NCBI RefSeq assembly: GCF_026745355.1
Contig: NC_079206.1
Coordinates: 8,531,531 to 8,595,530 of the forward strand
Direction of reading: 5' to 3'
DNA: 64,000 nt
From: Beta vulgaris subsp. vulgaris
Lineage: Eukaryota; Streptophyta; Magnoliopsida; Caryophyllales; Amaranthaceae
Below are positions 39,609 to 52,594 of the stretch, piece by piece (the stretch's first letter is position 1; the number at the start of each line of letters is the position of its first letter). The notes beneath the pieces were generated by a model. It saw only the letters and a list, made by a program, of their open reading frames with translations, searched no databases and was not told the origin of the DNA. The position numbers and the translations under genes were made by a program.

Positions 39609-40585
39609 CAGAGGCGGATCTAGGATTTTATGTTTGGGGGTCCCGATCAAACTATCTATAAATATATAATGAGTATAATAGAAATCGAACAATAATTCAT
39701 ACACATAAAAACAATGAGAATAGAGTTTCAAATTAGATAATAGTGCAAATTTATACTTTTGTTCATGTCAGGTATTGAAAAATACTTTCATCAATTCTAT
39801 TTTTGTACTATATCAATATTTTTAATATATTTGTTCTATAACTTTTTTTATGGGAGAAATTAACTTAAAGATTCTAAACACACAAGTTTGACCTTAATCA
39901 ACTTATCTATTACAATAAAGGGGTTCTAGAGAGTAAAAAGCTCATTTTCTTACATAATGATATTTTTTACTTGGTTAAATTTAGTCTAAGAAAATCCACA
40001 TCGTCAAATTGTCGCTTTATTCTGAGCGAATGAAACAATCGTTGTATTGAAAATTCAATTGTTAGACAGTTAGAGAGTTGGAGTTGGACATAAGAACAAA
40101 TAAATTTTTAAACTTTAAGTATGTAAAAGAAATGGGTAGAAAAGCAAACATGAGAAAAAAGGAGACAAGAAAAGATATATTTTGATGTTGTATGTAATGA
40201 TGTGGTTAATTAATTTGTTTTATTTTCTAGAAGATTGTTAGAATTGGGTTTGTTAGCATGTGAAATAGTGAGCTTTGACATTTGAGAAAACAGATAGAAG
40301 AAATAAAAAGAAAAAGCGTTGGAAATAGTAGATAGAAAACCAAAAGAAGAAAAATGAAAGCTACATATGTTTTGAAGAAGAATCGAACCATGGCTCTAGT
40401 AGTATGCATGGCGTAGCACGGAAGCCGCACTAAGTACCAGTAGAGCAAGTACTCTCTAATGAAAATTAAAGGCAGCGAATTTATTACTAATATGATCATT
40501 ACGTTTCATACAAACAGCAGAAAATAATTTTTTTAAATTTTTTTGGGGCATGTGCTACCCAGGACCCTTCATGGGTCCGCCCCTG
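39609..40585. mobile_element. Non-autonomous hAT element (977 bp)
   Basis: Ends CAGAGGCGGATC and CAGGGGCGGACCC (complement of right) with the perfect 8-bp duplication TGTATGAG (39601-39608, 40586-40593). GGGGTCCC and GGACCC words lie subterminally. No transposase. Confidence 0.9.
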
Positions 40586-40907
40586 TGTATGAGGCAATTT
40601 CAATATTTCGTTTTCTTATTAATAAGTTATTTTTACAGATACGAAATTAGGAAAAAAATAATTGAAAAGCAACGAAGAAATCCAAATTCAACCTCATAGT
40701 GAAAAAAGAAAGCTTATGATCATAACTGAAAAATATAATCCAAATGTTTTTCCCAATTTTATAGTCAAAGAAAATAAATTGTAAATCTGACCTTGCACTT
40801 TAATTTATTTTTTTTGCACTATATTAAACAATTAAAGTTACAATGATACTTAATCTATAATGAAGCGTAAGTTAGCAATAAGACTGAGCGAACCCATACT
40901 CTTTAGT

Positions 40908-43900
40908 TGTAATAGCCTATATTTTAAGCAGGTTTAATAACGACTTTATAAATGAGATTTGATAAGTATAATAGCAGATATTTTAAGACACGTTTTAGTC
41001 AAAGTTAGCTATGTTCATATTAGTAAAGAAATTACTTTGAGAATTATTTTTATCGTCTAAAGTAAGTTCAAGACAAATAAGTTAGTATGGATTTTATATA
41101 ATAGAGATATTGAGTTAAGGATTTTAAGCTTTGAAATAAAGAGAAACCATTTTTAATTACAATTTATTCTCCTCACTCATGCTATCTACTCTAGATGCTA
41201 GAGCATCACTTCTCCTCTTCATAACTTTCTCAAGTGCCAAAGTGTATTTTTTCCCATAGATCAATTATTCTCTTCAAGATTTCAGTTTAATGAACCCAAG
41301 TGGTTAAGAATTGGGAGAAACCTTAAAACAAAATAAAACCCCAAACAATAATTTTCTCTCTCCTCTGATTTTATACCTCGTATTGTGCATGCTCAATTTC
41401 TGCATTTTAGTGTCGGAATTTACCCAAACTTATTGAATCAAAGTTGTAGATATCGAAAAGTTATTGAACTTAGACCCAAAAATCACTTGATTTGGAGTTC
41501 GGAGCTGTAAGTTATGGTCTTTGCAAATTTGGTGTTGCTACCTTCATTTCTCTCTCCTCTGTTTTTATTCCGACAATCTGTTGCCCCAATTATCTACAAC
41601 ATGCAATCCAATTTGCTCTTTGTTTCTGAATCAAAGTTGTATATACTTTGAGCTAATGAATTTGGGACAAAAATCACTTGATTTGGAGTTCGGAGCTATG
41701 AGTTATGGTCTTTGTAAGTTTGGTGTTCCTATCTTCTTTTCTCCTCCTCTGTTTTTATTCCGACAATCTGTTTTCAATTATCTATAACATGCAATCCAAT
41801 TTTGCTCTTTGTTTCTGAATCAAAGTTGTAGATCATTCGAGCTAATGAATTTGAGCACAAAAATCGCTCAATTTGGAGTTCGGAGCTATGAGTTACGCCT
41901 TACACAAGTTCAGCACTACTGTTGTACTTTGTGTTGTGTTGCTGCCGTGGTTGGCTTGTTTGCCTTGTTGCTGCCATTATTTTGGTATTCCTTTCCATAT
42001 GAAGGTATAAGCTAATTTTTCTTAATTCCTCATCTCCTTTGATTCCAATTCAAGTGTGGTGCATTGGATTTTATATTCTGATTTTAGAAATAAACTTGGT
42101 TCTCAATTTTGTTATTGATTAGCAAATATAATTATGATAAGAGTTGTTAAACTAAAGATTGAATATTTTATCTTTCTTATTGGATTGAAGCTTCTAATAT
42201 GAAGTAAGCCTCTTAAGTAAGTTTATAAAAACTGTTTTTTTAAATTATGTTGTTTGATAATACTCTCTGAAATAGAATGATGTAGTATAGATGGAATTGA
42301 TGTTGTGAGTTGGATTAGTAGAATGGGTTGTATATAGTATGAGTAATTCAATTTGTTTATCTAAATTATTGTGGTGGTTAGTTCATGGAAGAGCTTATAA
42401 AGTATGAGTAATTCAATTTGTTTATCTAAATTGTTGTGAGGATGGTTATGATTGTGTTATTGTTTTGAGGTTGTTGTTGGAGTATGTATATGGAGATAAA
42501 TTATGAAGTTCGAGCTATAGTGGTTATCCAGAATGTCGAATTATTTGGAATATTTTCAAGGTACACACATGTCCTTCCACCTTTGAATCTATATTCGTGC
42601 TTTATGTGATTTCATGTGCTGAGCTTAATAAGCCTTTTATATAAATACAAAATTATTCAAAGTGTTATTCGTGTGTTTACAAGAGTTGTTAACTACATAT
42701 TTGGTTTTAAGCTACAGCGAAAGCTTTTTATGTGATGAGTTTTACTGAGTGATATTTTTATGAAGAACTGATTGGAGGTAGTTGAATCATTCAATAATAT
42801 AGATGTGTGATATTATTAACCTACTTGTTTCCACATCGAATTTATAATAAGCTTCTTATGCTTAGTAAGTTGATCTTTTATATGAAAGTGTAGCTATGAA
42901 ATTAAAGCAAGGATCTTTAGTATATCTAACTATATAAATGGTTTTACAACAAGTGTCCGATTTATGAACTAAGTCGGGATCGACTCGATATATGTATGAA
43001 CTTGCTCTCGATTTAAACTATAGTTATATTTGAAAGTTTCAGAGAAAAAGAAAGGAATTTTGATCAAGGATGTTAGAGTTAAAATTTCAGGTTTAAGACA
43101 ATTGTGAGAATATATGTGATATAAGTTTAATATGGAATTCTGAAAGTATGAAATACTCTTTATTATGGTTTGAGATTTTGATTATATATGATCATGAACT
43201 TTGAAAATTATGAACTGGAGTTATGAGCAAATTTGGACTCGTGAAATTATAAATCAGGTTTTTCTAGTTCTATTAATGAGGGGGAGGTTCTTCACTCCTA
43301 CTTAATTTTTTTGAAGAAGTTCTCATAGGAAAAAGTCTCTCGAATTTGGGTCAATTTAATGAACATTATTTTCAAAATTTAAGTTTGGAAACACGTAAGC
43401 CTAGTGAAACAAGTTATATCTTTACACAATATCATTGGATGAATTATGTTATAGGAGTTTGGAACTAAGTTAGAATGAGTTTGCTGTAGATGGGTACTTG
43501 TGAATTCTGTTTAATAATACAATTGTCGCTTTGAGGATATTATTAGAAGTAGTCAAATATCCAAGATTTACTTATGATATAAAACAAGCGAATGGTATCA
43601 TCCGAAGATATCTCCGAAAATAATATGGAGCTTGGTTATATAAGAATGAAGATTTGTGATGTCATAATTGAAGGATGAAGTAATTGTTGGGAGGTTCTAA
43701 CTAAGAATGAAGATGTTATGTGGTGGACGTAGATTAGATAGTTAGGAAAGTAAATTTGGATGTGAATTTCAAAGGTCAAATATTAATTTATGAGTTAATG
43801 GAGTTGTTACGAGAGGTTTGTGAGTTCAGAGGATGTGTAGGATTGAGATAGAGATGTCGTATCAGTGAAATAAAGGATCCAATCTTCGTGGTTTAGAGGA

Positions 43901-46420
43901 GTATCGATTAGAGAGATATAATTTACAATACTTATGTAATAAAAGATCATATCCGCAAAGGGGTCAAGTAAAAGAGTTTGGAGCATAATTTCTTCTATTG
44001 GATGAGTAAGATTATATAAATGGATGTTGGGAAAGAAAATATAAATCTAGATAATAGAGAGCATGGTAATTAAAGTTATATAATGGCAATACTAAGCGTA
44101 TGGTGTTAAGACTAATATGAGCTTTCAGTACAAATACATGGGGACGTATGGTTGTGAATTATAAATTTAAGAAGGATGAGGACAACGAGTTGAGTATTAG
44201 GAAATATGGAGTGAGATATTTTATTGCCATAGTAATTGCAGGTGATTTATGATAATGTAATAATTATATTTATTTTGGCAATGAAAGTTCATGTATTGGG
44301 AATAAGAAAACCTTTAAGGGGAAAATTCATATCATGAGAATTTTGGAATGCTATAGTTTAGATGTTATAAGTTAAAGACGGAAGTCCAAGTACAAAGAGA
44401 AACTATTATGATGAAGGAAATTGCCAAAACATGTTAGAGGATACCTTATAGTCTACAAGTAAAATATTACAGGTTAATCGCACGAGCTTATAATTGGGTC
44501 TCGATAATAGTTAATTATCTTATAAGTCTTTGAGAAACATATTTTACATTTTGATTATGTTATGGGTTCGACTGGGAGAGACATTTGATTTCGAATACGT
44601 TTTTGTATATTACTTCCTTTAAAAGAATATTTGGGAAGTGAGATTATTTGAGATTCGAGTTTGTGTTATAATAAGATTATTGAGGTTCAGGTATTTTGGA
44701 TATGTTAATTACATTTCAACTTTGTTTTGTTTTATATTAATTTACGGACGGAAGTTTAAGTCGTTGATACACTTTGGAATTGAGTATGCGATAGGAATTA
44801 AGAACAAGAGTATAAGTTTTGAAAGATATAAGTTTGTGTTATTGAGAAAATAAGCATTATGATTTAGTTATTGTTTTATGGGAAAGTAAACAACATTTAT
44901 GGAGCGAGATGCTCAATATGTGTTGGAGCGGGTATTGTTCCTTTGAGTAGTCATGATCCAAAAGTTATTGAGGTTAAGTTTTGGAAATTCCTAATTCGAA
45001 GTACCGAGCAGGAAGTTATGTTCTTTTAAGTTCAGTATTTTTGTTGTAATTATTTTGACAAAAGTTCCAAATGTTCAAGTTAACTCAACCCTTTTGGTAA
45101 AGTTTAAATGAGCACACTAAGTGCCTATACGACTTTTACAAGCAGTAAAGAATTGATTATTTCCTTATATCTTTACACGTAACTAATATGTGAAATTGTT
45201 GACGTAAAACAAAAGATTTCAAAAGAAGATCCAAGTCTTGCAATGATTAGCAACACCATAGTAGTTGTGATTCTTTTTCCTCTTCATGGATAAATATGTG
45301 TTCTTTGGAACACGTGTGGTATTGATAAATGTGCATTTAAACTATTTATGTAAATAAACTATGGATACAAGTGCGGAAAGGTCGATACCAAATAAGGTAC
45401 GGTATGAACAACAACCCTTGGAGGATGGGTGATCTCCTTCCGAACCCTCGCTGGGTGGGTGAAATCCAGCAGAATAATAAAAATGGGACATGTCCTGGTT
45501 AAGGCTTGCAAGCATAATATTATTTAAAGGTGGGGTGACGACCTCCATTAGCTTAGAGACAGTCGGCTCCCTGTGTAAGGAGTCACTCTCTATTCGTGTT
45601 CGCTTTACCCAAATAAATTAAATGCTATATACCCAAAGGGTTTTGAATGATCTAAATGGTGATCTTCATGATAAAAATTCTTACTTTTGCCATTGTGCAA
45701 GGATAATAATTCTGAAATTTTTAAGCAAGCACCTTACTTGTGAAGCATACTGAATTCTAGCATAAATTGTATATGAATGGTTTTAAGCCACCAAAAATGA
45801 GGTTGGGATGAGCTTATGTATTCAACGGTTGTTGAAATTTGTCCTTATGGCAAAGAACTTATTATCTGTAGTATATGTATGAGTACTCTTTATCGAATTT
45901 TCTAGTTAAGGGTTGTTGGTGATGTAATTAAAAAATTTCTAACTATTTGTTTTTAAGTATTTTTGAAGTTTGGGATTGTTCCACTTGATGAGTAATAAAC
46001 TGCACAACTATATTTTAAGCCACTAAAATGAATTTCTGGTTGGACAGTGTGTGTACTCAGTTTTTTTGATTTTGTTCTTGGAACCTGTCCTGGTGGGGGC
46101 AGGGTTCATTGTTTGTGATTTTGCAGGGTTAATGTCGAGGACTTGAAATATGATTTTGGATCAAGAAGAAGATTTTTATGTTATGAAATGGTGGGCTGAG
46201 GTTAAAGTTAGATGCTTTGTTTGGAAGTATTTGTAATATGTTATTTGATTTTCATGTTTTTATGTTGTGGGCCCCTGACCCACAAATCCAGGATCGTTTT
46301 TATAGGTTTTGTTTCCGCTGTGAATAAATGTAGATTCGAGGTTTGTTAAGTGTTGATTGTGCTTTTTTTTTTGTATCTTAAGTGTGATTAGTTAGCAGCT
46401 CGGAAGTGCGGGTTGTTACA
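40908..46420 (+). repeat. 5' LTR, 5.5 kb
   Basis: Non-coding: scattered stops in all frames and nothing recognisable in translation. It contains a roughly 190-bp unit in three copies (about 41480-41910) and a segment of about 35 bp (42338-42372) missing from the 3' LTR. It ends GCGGGTTGTTACA. Confidence 0.92.
41480..41910 (+). repeat. Triplicated unit within the LTR
   Basis: TTTGGAGTTCGGAGCT recurs near 41491, 41685 and 41870, each followed by (G/A)AGTTAYG and preceded by CAAAGTTGTA and ATTCCGACAATCTGTT. The spacing is about 190 bp. The same triplication is in the 3' LTR (about 47435-47850), so it predates this insertion. Confidence 0.85.
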
Positions 46421-46851
46421 GGTGGTATCAGAGCATGGTTGTTTTAGAGGTGTCGTGATCTTCATATCATGACACATGAGTTAAGAAAGATATTTGGGAT
46501 TGTTTGAAATTGATTTGGGTTATTAGTTAATTGAGAAATTGGAATTGAGAAATTGAAGGTTGAGTGTTGTGAAATTTGAAAAAAGTGAAAAGTTCTATCG
46601 AGGTTTTAGATTTGAGTGGCTATTGGAGAAAGATCGAATTATATTGACTGAGATTGTGGAAAGGTTGTAGTTGGAATTTTTGATTATTGGGTTGGAGAGC
46701 AATTCATATTTTGAGATGTTAATATTCGGTTCTCGATTCCTTTTGATTTGATTTTTATGAATTTTTTTTTATGTGATCTGTTTGTTTTGAAATGATCTAA
46801 AGTTTTACGTTTTCCAATTTCGAGGACGAAATTAATTTAAGGGTGGTAGAG
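46421..46851 (+). other. Internal region of the giant-LTR element
   Basis: 431 bp. GGTGGTATCAGAGCATGG at its left end is the primer-binding site; AAGGGTGGTAGAG at its right end is the polypurine tract. The longest open frames are short and match no retroviral domain. Confidence 0.9.
46423..46434 (+). promoter_or_regulatory. Primer-binding site, tRNA-iMet
   Basis: TGGTATCAGAGC, complementary to the 3' end of plant initiator tRNA-Met, two bases inside the 5' LTR. It sets the + strand as the sense strand. Confidence 0.9.
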
Positions 46852-49800
46852 TGTAATAGCCTATATTTTAAGCAGGTTTAATAACGACTTTATAAATGAG
46901 ATTTGATAAGTATAATAGCAGATATTTTAAGACACGTTTTAGTCAAAGTTAGCTATGTTCATATTAATAAAGAAATTACTTGAGAATTATTATTTATCGT
47001 CTAAACTAAGTTCCAAGTACAAATAAGTTAGTATGGATTTTATATAATAGAGATATCGAGTTAAAAATTTTAAGCTTTGAAATAAAGAGAATCCATTTTT
47101 AATTACAAATTATGTCTCCTCACTCATGCTATCTACTCTAGATGCTAGAGCATCACTATCTCCTCTTCATAACTTCTCAATCAAGTGCCAAAGTGTATTT
47201 TTCCCATAGATCAATTATTCTCTTCAAGATTTCAGTTTAATGACCCAAGTGGTTAAGAATTGGGAGAAACCTTAAAACAAAATAAAACCCCAAACAATAA
47301 TTTTCTCTCTCCTCTGATTTTATACCCGTATGTGCATGCTCAATTTGCATTTTGTGTCGGAATTGTACCCAAACTTATTGAATAAAAGTTGTAGATATCG
47401 AAAAGTTATTGAACTTAGACCCAAAAATCACTTGATTTGGAGTTCGGAGCTGTGAGTTATGGTCTTTGCAAATTTGGTGTTGCTACCTTCATTTCTCTCT
47501 CCTCTGTTTTTATTCCGACAATCTGTTGCCCCAATTATCTACAACATGCAATCCAATTATGTTCTTTGTTTCTGAATCAAAGTTGTATATCACTTTGAGA
47601 TAATGAATTTGGGTACAAAAATCACTTGATTTGGAGTTCGGAGCTATGAGTTATGGTCTTTGTAAGTTTGGTGTTCCTATCTTCTTTTCTCTCTCCTCTG
47701 TTTTTATTCCGACAATCTGTTTCCTCAATTATCTATAACATGCAATCCAATTTTGCTCTTTGTTTCTGAATCAAAGTTGTAGATCACTTCGAGCTAATGA
47801 ATTTGAGCACAAAAATCGCTCAATTTGGAGTTCGGAGCTATGAGTTACGCCTTACACAAGTTCAGCACTACTGTTGTACTTTGTGTTGCGCTGCTGTCGT
47901 GGTTGGCTTGTTTGCCTTATTGCTTCCATTATTTTGGTATTCCTTTCCATATGAAGGTATAAGCTAATTTTTCTTGATTCCTCATCTCCTTTGATTCCAA
48001 TTCAAGTATGCATTGGATTTTATATTCTGATTTTAGAGAAACTTGGTTCTCAATTTTGTTATTGATTAGCAAATATAATTATGATAAGAGTTGTTAAACT
48101 TAAAGATTGAATATTTTATCTTTCTTATTGGATTGAAGCTTCTAATATGAAGTAAGCCTCTTAAGTAATTTCATAAAAACTGTTTTTATAAATTATGTTG
48201 TTTGATAATATCTTGAAATCAGAATGATGTTATTAGAGATGAATTGATGTTGTGAGTTGGATTAGTAGAATGGGTTGTTATAGAGTTGTGGTGGTTAGTT
48301 CATGGAAGAGCTTAGAAAGTATGAGTAATTCAATTTGTTTATCTAAATTGTTGTGAGGATGGTTCATGATTGTTGTTATTGTTTTGAGGTTGTTGTTGGA
48401 GTATGTATATGGAGATAAATTATGAAGTTCGAGCTATAGTGGTTATCCAGAATGTCGAATTATTTGGAATTTTTCAAGGTACACACATGTCCTTCCACCT
48501 TTGAATCTATATTCGTGTTTATGTGATTTCATGTGCTGAGCTTAATAAGCCTTTTATATAAATACAAAATTATTCAAAGTGTTATTCGTTGTTTACAAGA
48601 GTTGTTAACTACATATTTGGTTTTAAGCTAACAAGCGATTTTATGTGATGAGTTTTACTGAGTGATATTTTATGAAGAACTGATTGGAGGTAGTTGAATC
48701 CTTCAATAATATAGATGTGTGATATTATTAAACCTACTTGTTTCCACATCGAATTTATAATAAGCTTCTTATGCTTAGTAAGTTGATCTTTTATATGAAA
48801 GTGTAGCTATAGAATTAAAGCAAGGATCTTTAGTATATCTAACTATATAATGGTTTTACAACAAGTCTCGATTTATGAACTAAGTCGGGACGTCGACTCG
48901 ATATATGTATGAATCTGCTCTCGATTAAACTATAGTTATATTTGAAAGTTTCAGAGAAAAAGAAAGGAATTTTGATCAAGGATGTTGAGTTAAAATTTCA
49001 GGTTTAAGACAATTGTGAAATATATGTGATATAAGTTTATATGGACTTCTGAAAGTATGAAACTCTTTATTATGGTTTGAGATTTTGATTATATATGATC
49101 ATGAACTTTGAAAATTATGAACTTGGAGTTATGACAAATATGGACTCGTGAAATTATAAATCAGGTTTTCTAGTTCTATTAATGAGGGGAGGTCTTCTCT
49201 CCTACTTAAATTTTTTGAAGAAGTTCTCATAGGAAAAAGTCTCTCAAATTTGGGTCAATTTAATGAACATTATTTTCAATTTAAGTTTGGAAACACTAAG
49301 CTAGTGAAACAAGTTATATCTTTACAAATATCATGGATGAATTATGTATATGGAGTTTGGAACTAAGTTAGAATGAGTTTGCTGTAAGATGGGTACTTGT
49401 GAAATTCTGTTTAATTAATACAATTGTCGCTTTGAGGATATTATTAGAAGTAGTCAAATATCCCAAGATTTACTTATGATGTATAAACAAGGCCGAATGG
49501 TATCATCCGAAGATATCTCCGAAAATAATATGGAGCTTGGTTATATAAGAATGAAGATTTGTGATGTCATAAATTGAAGGATGAAGTAATTGTTGGGAGG
49601 TTCTAACTAAGAATGAAGATGTTATGTGGTGGACGTAGATTAGATAGTTAGGATAGATAAATTTGGATGTGAATTTCAAAGGTCAAATATTAATTTATGA
49701 GTTAATGAGTTGTTACGAGAGGTTTGTGAGTTCAGAGGATGTGTAGGATTGAGATATAGTGTCGTATCATGAAATAAAGGATCCAATCTTGTGGTGGTTT

Positions 49801-52324
49801 AGAGTATCGATTAGAGAGATATAATTTACAATACTTATGTAATAAAAGATCATATCCGCAAAGGGGTCAAGTAAAAGAGTTTGGAGCATAATTTCTTCTA
49901 TTGGATGAGTAAGATTATATAAATGGATGTTGGGAAAGAAAATATAAATCTAGATAATAGAGAGCATGGTAATTAAAGTTTATAATGCAATACTAAGCGT
50001 ATGGTGTTAAGACTAATATGAGCTTTCAGTACAAATACATGGGGACGTATGGTTGTGAATTATAAATTTAGAAGGATGAGGACAACGAGTTGAGTATTGG
50101 AAATATGGAGTGAGATATTTAACTTGCCATAGTAATTGCAGGTGATTTATGATAATGTAATAATATATAAGTTTATATTATGGCAATGAAAGTTCATGTA
50201 TTGGGAATAAGAAAACCTTTAAGGGGAAAATTCATATCATGAGAAATTTGGAATGCTATATTTTAGATGTTATAAGTTAAAGACGGAAGTCAAGTACAAA
50301 GAGAAACTATTATGATGAAGGAAATTGCCAAAACATGTTAGAGGATACCTTATAGTCTACAAGTAAAATATTACAGGTTAATCGCACGAGCTTATAATTG
50401 GGTCTCGATAATAGTTAATTATCTTATAAGTCTTTGAGAAACATATTTTACATTTTGATTATGTTATGGGTTCGATTGTGGAGAGACATTTGATTTTGAA
50501 TACGTTTTGTGTATATTACTTCCTTTAAAAGAATATTTGGGGTAAGTGAGATTATTTGAGATTCGAGTTTGTGTTATAATAAGATTATTGAGGTTCAGGT
50601 ATTTTGGATATGTTAATACATTTCAACTTTGTTTTGTTTTATATTAATTTACGGACGGAAGTTTAAGTCGTTGATACACTTTGGAATTGAGTATGCGATA
50701 AGGATTAAGAACAAGAGTATAAGTTCTGAAAGATATAAGTTTGGTTATTGAGAAAATAAGCATTTTGATTTTGTTAGTGTTTTATGGGAAAGTAAACAAC
50801 ATTTATGGAGCGAGATGCTCAATATGTGTTATGGAGCGGGTATTGTTCCTTTGAGTAGTCATGATCCAAAGTTATTGAGGTTAAGTTTTGGAAATTCCTA
50901 ATTCGAAGTACCGAGCAGGAAGTTATGTTCGTTTTAAGTTCAGTATTTTTGTTGTAATTATTTTGACAAAAGTTCCAAATGTTCAAGCTAACTCAACCCT
51001 TTTGGTAAAGTTTAAATGAGCACAATAAGTGCCTATACGACTTTTACAAGCAGTAAAGAATTAATTATTTCCTTATATCTTTACACGTAACTAATATGTG
51101 AAATTGTTGACGTAAAACAAAAGATTTCAAAAGAAGATCCAAGTCTTGCAATGATTAGCAACATCATAGTAGTTGTGATTCTTTTTCCTCTTCATGGATA
51201 AATATGTGGTCTTTGGAACACGTGTGGTATTGATAAACTGTGCATTTCAACTATTTATGTAAATAAACTATGGATACAAGTGGGTAAAGGCCGATACCAA
51301 ATAAGGTACGGTATGAACAACAACCCTGGAGGATGGGTGATCTCCTTCCGAACCCTCGCTGGGTGGGTGAAGTCCAGCAGATAATAAAAATGGGACATGT
51401 CCTGGTTAAGGCTTGCAAGCATAAATATTTAAACGCTAGGGTGACGACCTCCATTAGCTTAGAGACAGTCGGCTCCTTGTGTAAGGAGTCCCTCTCTATT
51501 CGTGTTCGCTTTACCCAAATAAATTAAATGCTATATACCCAAAGGGTTTTGAATGATCTAAGTGGTGATCTTCTTGATAAAAATTCTTACTTTTGCCATT
51601 GTGCAAGGATAATAATCTTGAAATTTTTAAGCAAGCACCTTACTTGTGAAGCATACTGAATTCTAGCATAAATTGTATATGAATGGTTTTAAGCCACCAA
51701 AAATGATGTTGGGATGAGCTTATGTATTCAACGGTTGTTGAAATTTGTCCTTATGGCAAAGATCTTATTATCTGTAGTATATGTATGAGTACTCTTTATC
51801 GAACTTTCTAGTTAAGGGTTGTTGGTGCCGTAATAAAAACATTTCTAACTATTTGTTTTTAAGTATTTTTGAAGTTTGGGATTGTTCCACTTGATGAGTA
51901 ATAAACTGCACAACTATATTTTAAGCCACTAAAATAAATTTCTGGTTGGACAGTGTGTGTACGCAGTTTTTTTGATTTTGTTCTTGGAACCTGTCCTGGT
52001 GGGGGCAGGGTTCATTGTTAGTGATTTTGCAGGGTTAATGTCGAGGACTTGGAATATGATTTTGGATCAAGAAGAAGATTTTTATGTTATGAAATGGTGG
52101 ACTGAGGTTAAAGTTAGAGGCTTTGTTTGGAAGTATTTGTAATATGATATTTGATTTTCAAGTTGTTATGTTGTGGGCCCCTGACCCACAAATCCAGGAT
52201 CGTTTTTGTAGGTTTTGTTTCCGCTGTGAATAAATGTAGATTCGAGGTTTGTTAAGTGTTGATTGTTTTATTTTTTGTATCTTAAGTGTGATTAGTTAGC
52301 AGATCGGAAGTGCGGGCTGTTACA
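46852..52324 (+). repeat. 3' LTR, 5.5 kb
   Basis: Collinear with the 5' LTR over its whole length. In stretches I aligned by eye, differences are a mixture of substitutions and very many 1-3-bp indels, a few percent in total. It ends GTTACA directly before the target duplication. Confidence 0.92.
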
Positions 52325-52594
52325 TTAGTAGCCCTACATGATTAGCATCTATATGCGTAATATAGTCATGTGTACAATAAACTCTGTATAAGTTAACCAA
52401 TCTAATTCTAATTACTCATAATATAGACATAAGTATCACTGTATGGGTTTGCATGTCCTTACGCGATGAGTTAGCAATAAGACATGCAATTTAATTCAGG
52501 CCCTAAAAGAGTTCGATGGTCTTCATATTAATTCTAATTCTGATTACTCCTTATGCATTAGTTACTTTAGGTGTTCAATAAACTAATTATTATT

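Larger units (their letters stand above)
40908..52324 (+). mobile_element. Giant-LTR, minimal-body non-autonomous retroelement
   Basis: Two direct LTRs, 40908-46420 (5513 bp) and 46852-52324 (5473 bp), both TGTAATAGCC...TTACA, enclose only 431 bp. The perfect 5-bp duplication TTAGT flanks the whole (40903-40907, 52325-52329). The body begins with the tRNA-iMet primer site TGGTATCAGAGC and ends with a purine tract GGGTGGTAGAG. Just before that is TTTCGAGGACGAAATT, a motif I associate with the region following integrase in Ty3/gypsy chromoviruses. No gag or pol codons remain. Transposition would require proteins from another element. LTRs this long around so short a body fit neither TRIM (short LTRs) nor typical LARD (large body). 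Confidence 0.93.

Noticed and set aside
45342..45548. 68-codon frames repeated at 45.4 and 51.3 kb as a conserved gene
   Set aside because: They are the same LTR position in the two LTRs; the frames do not agree after indels and no domain is recognisable.
40908..52324. Simple segmental tandem duplication instead of an LTR element
   Set aside because: TG...CA ends, a tRNA-Met primer site, a polypurine tract and a perfect 5-bp TSD around the whole unit are all in the correct positions.
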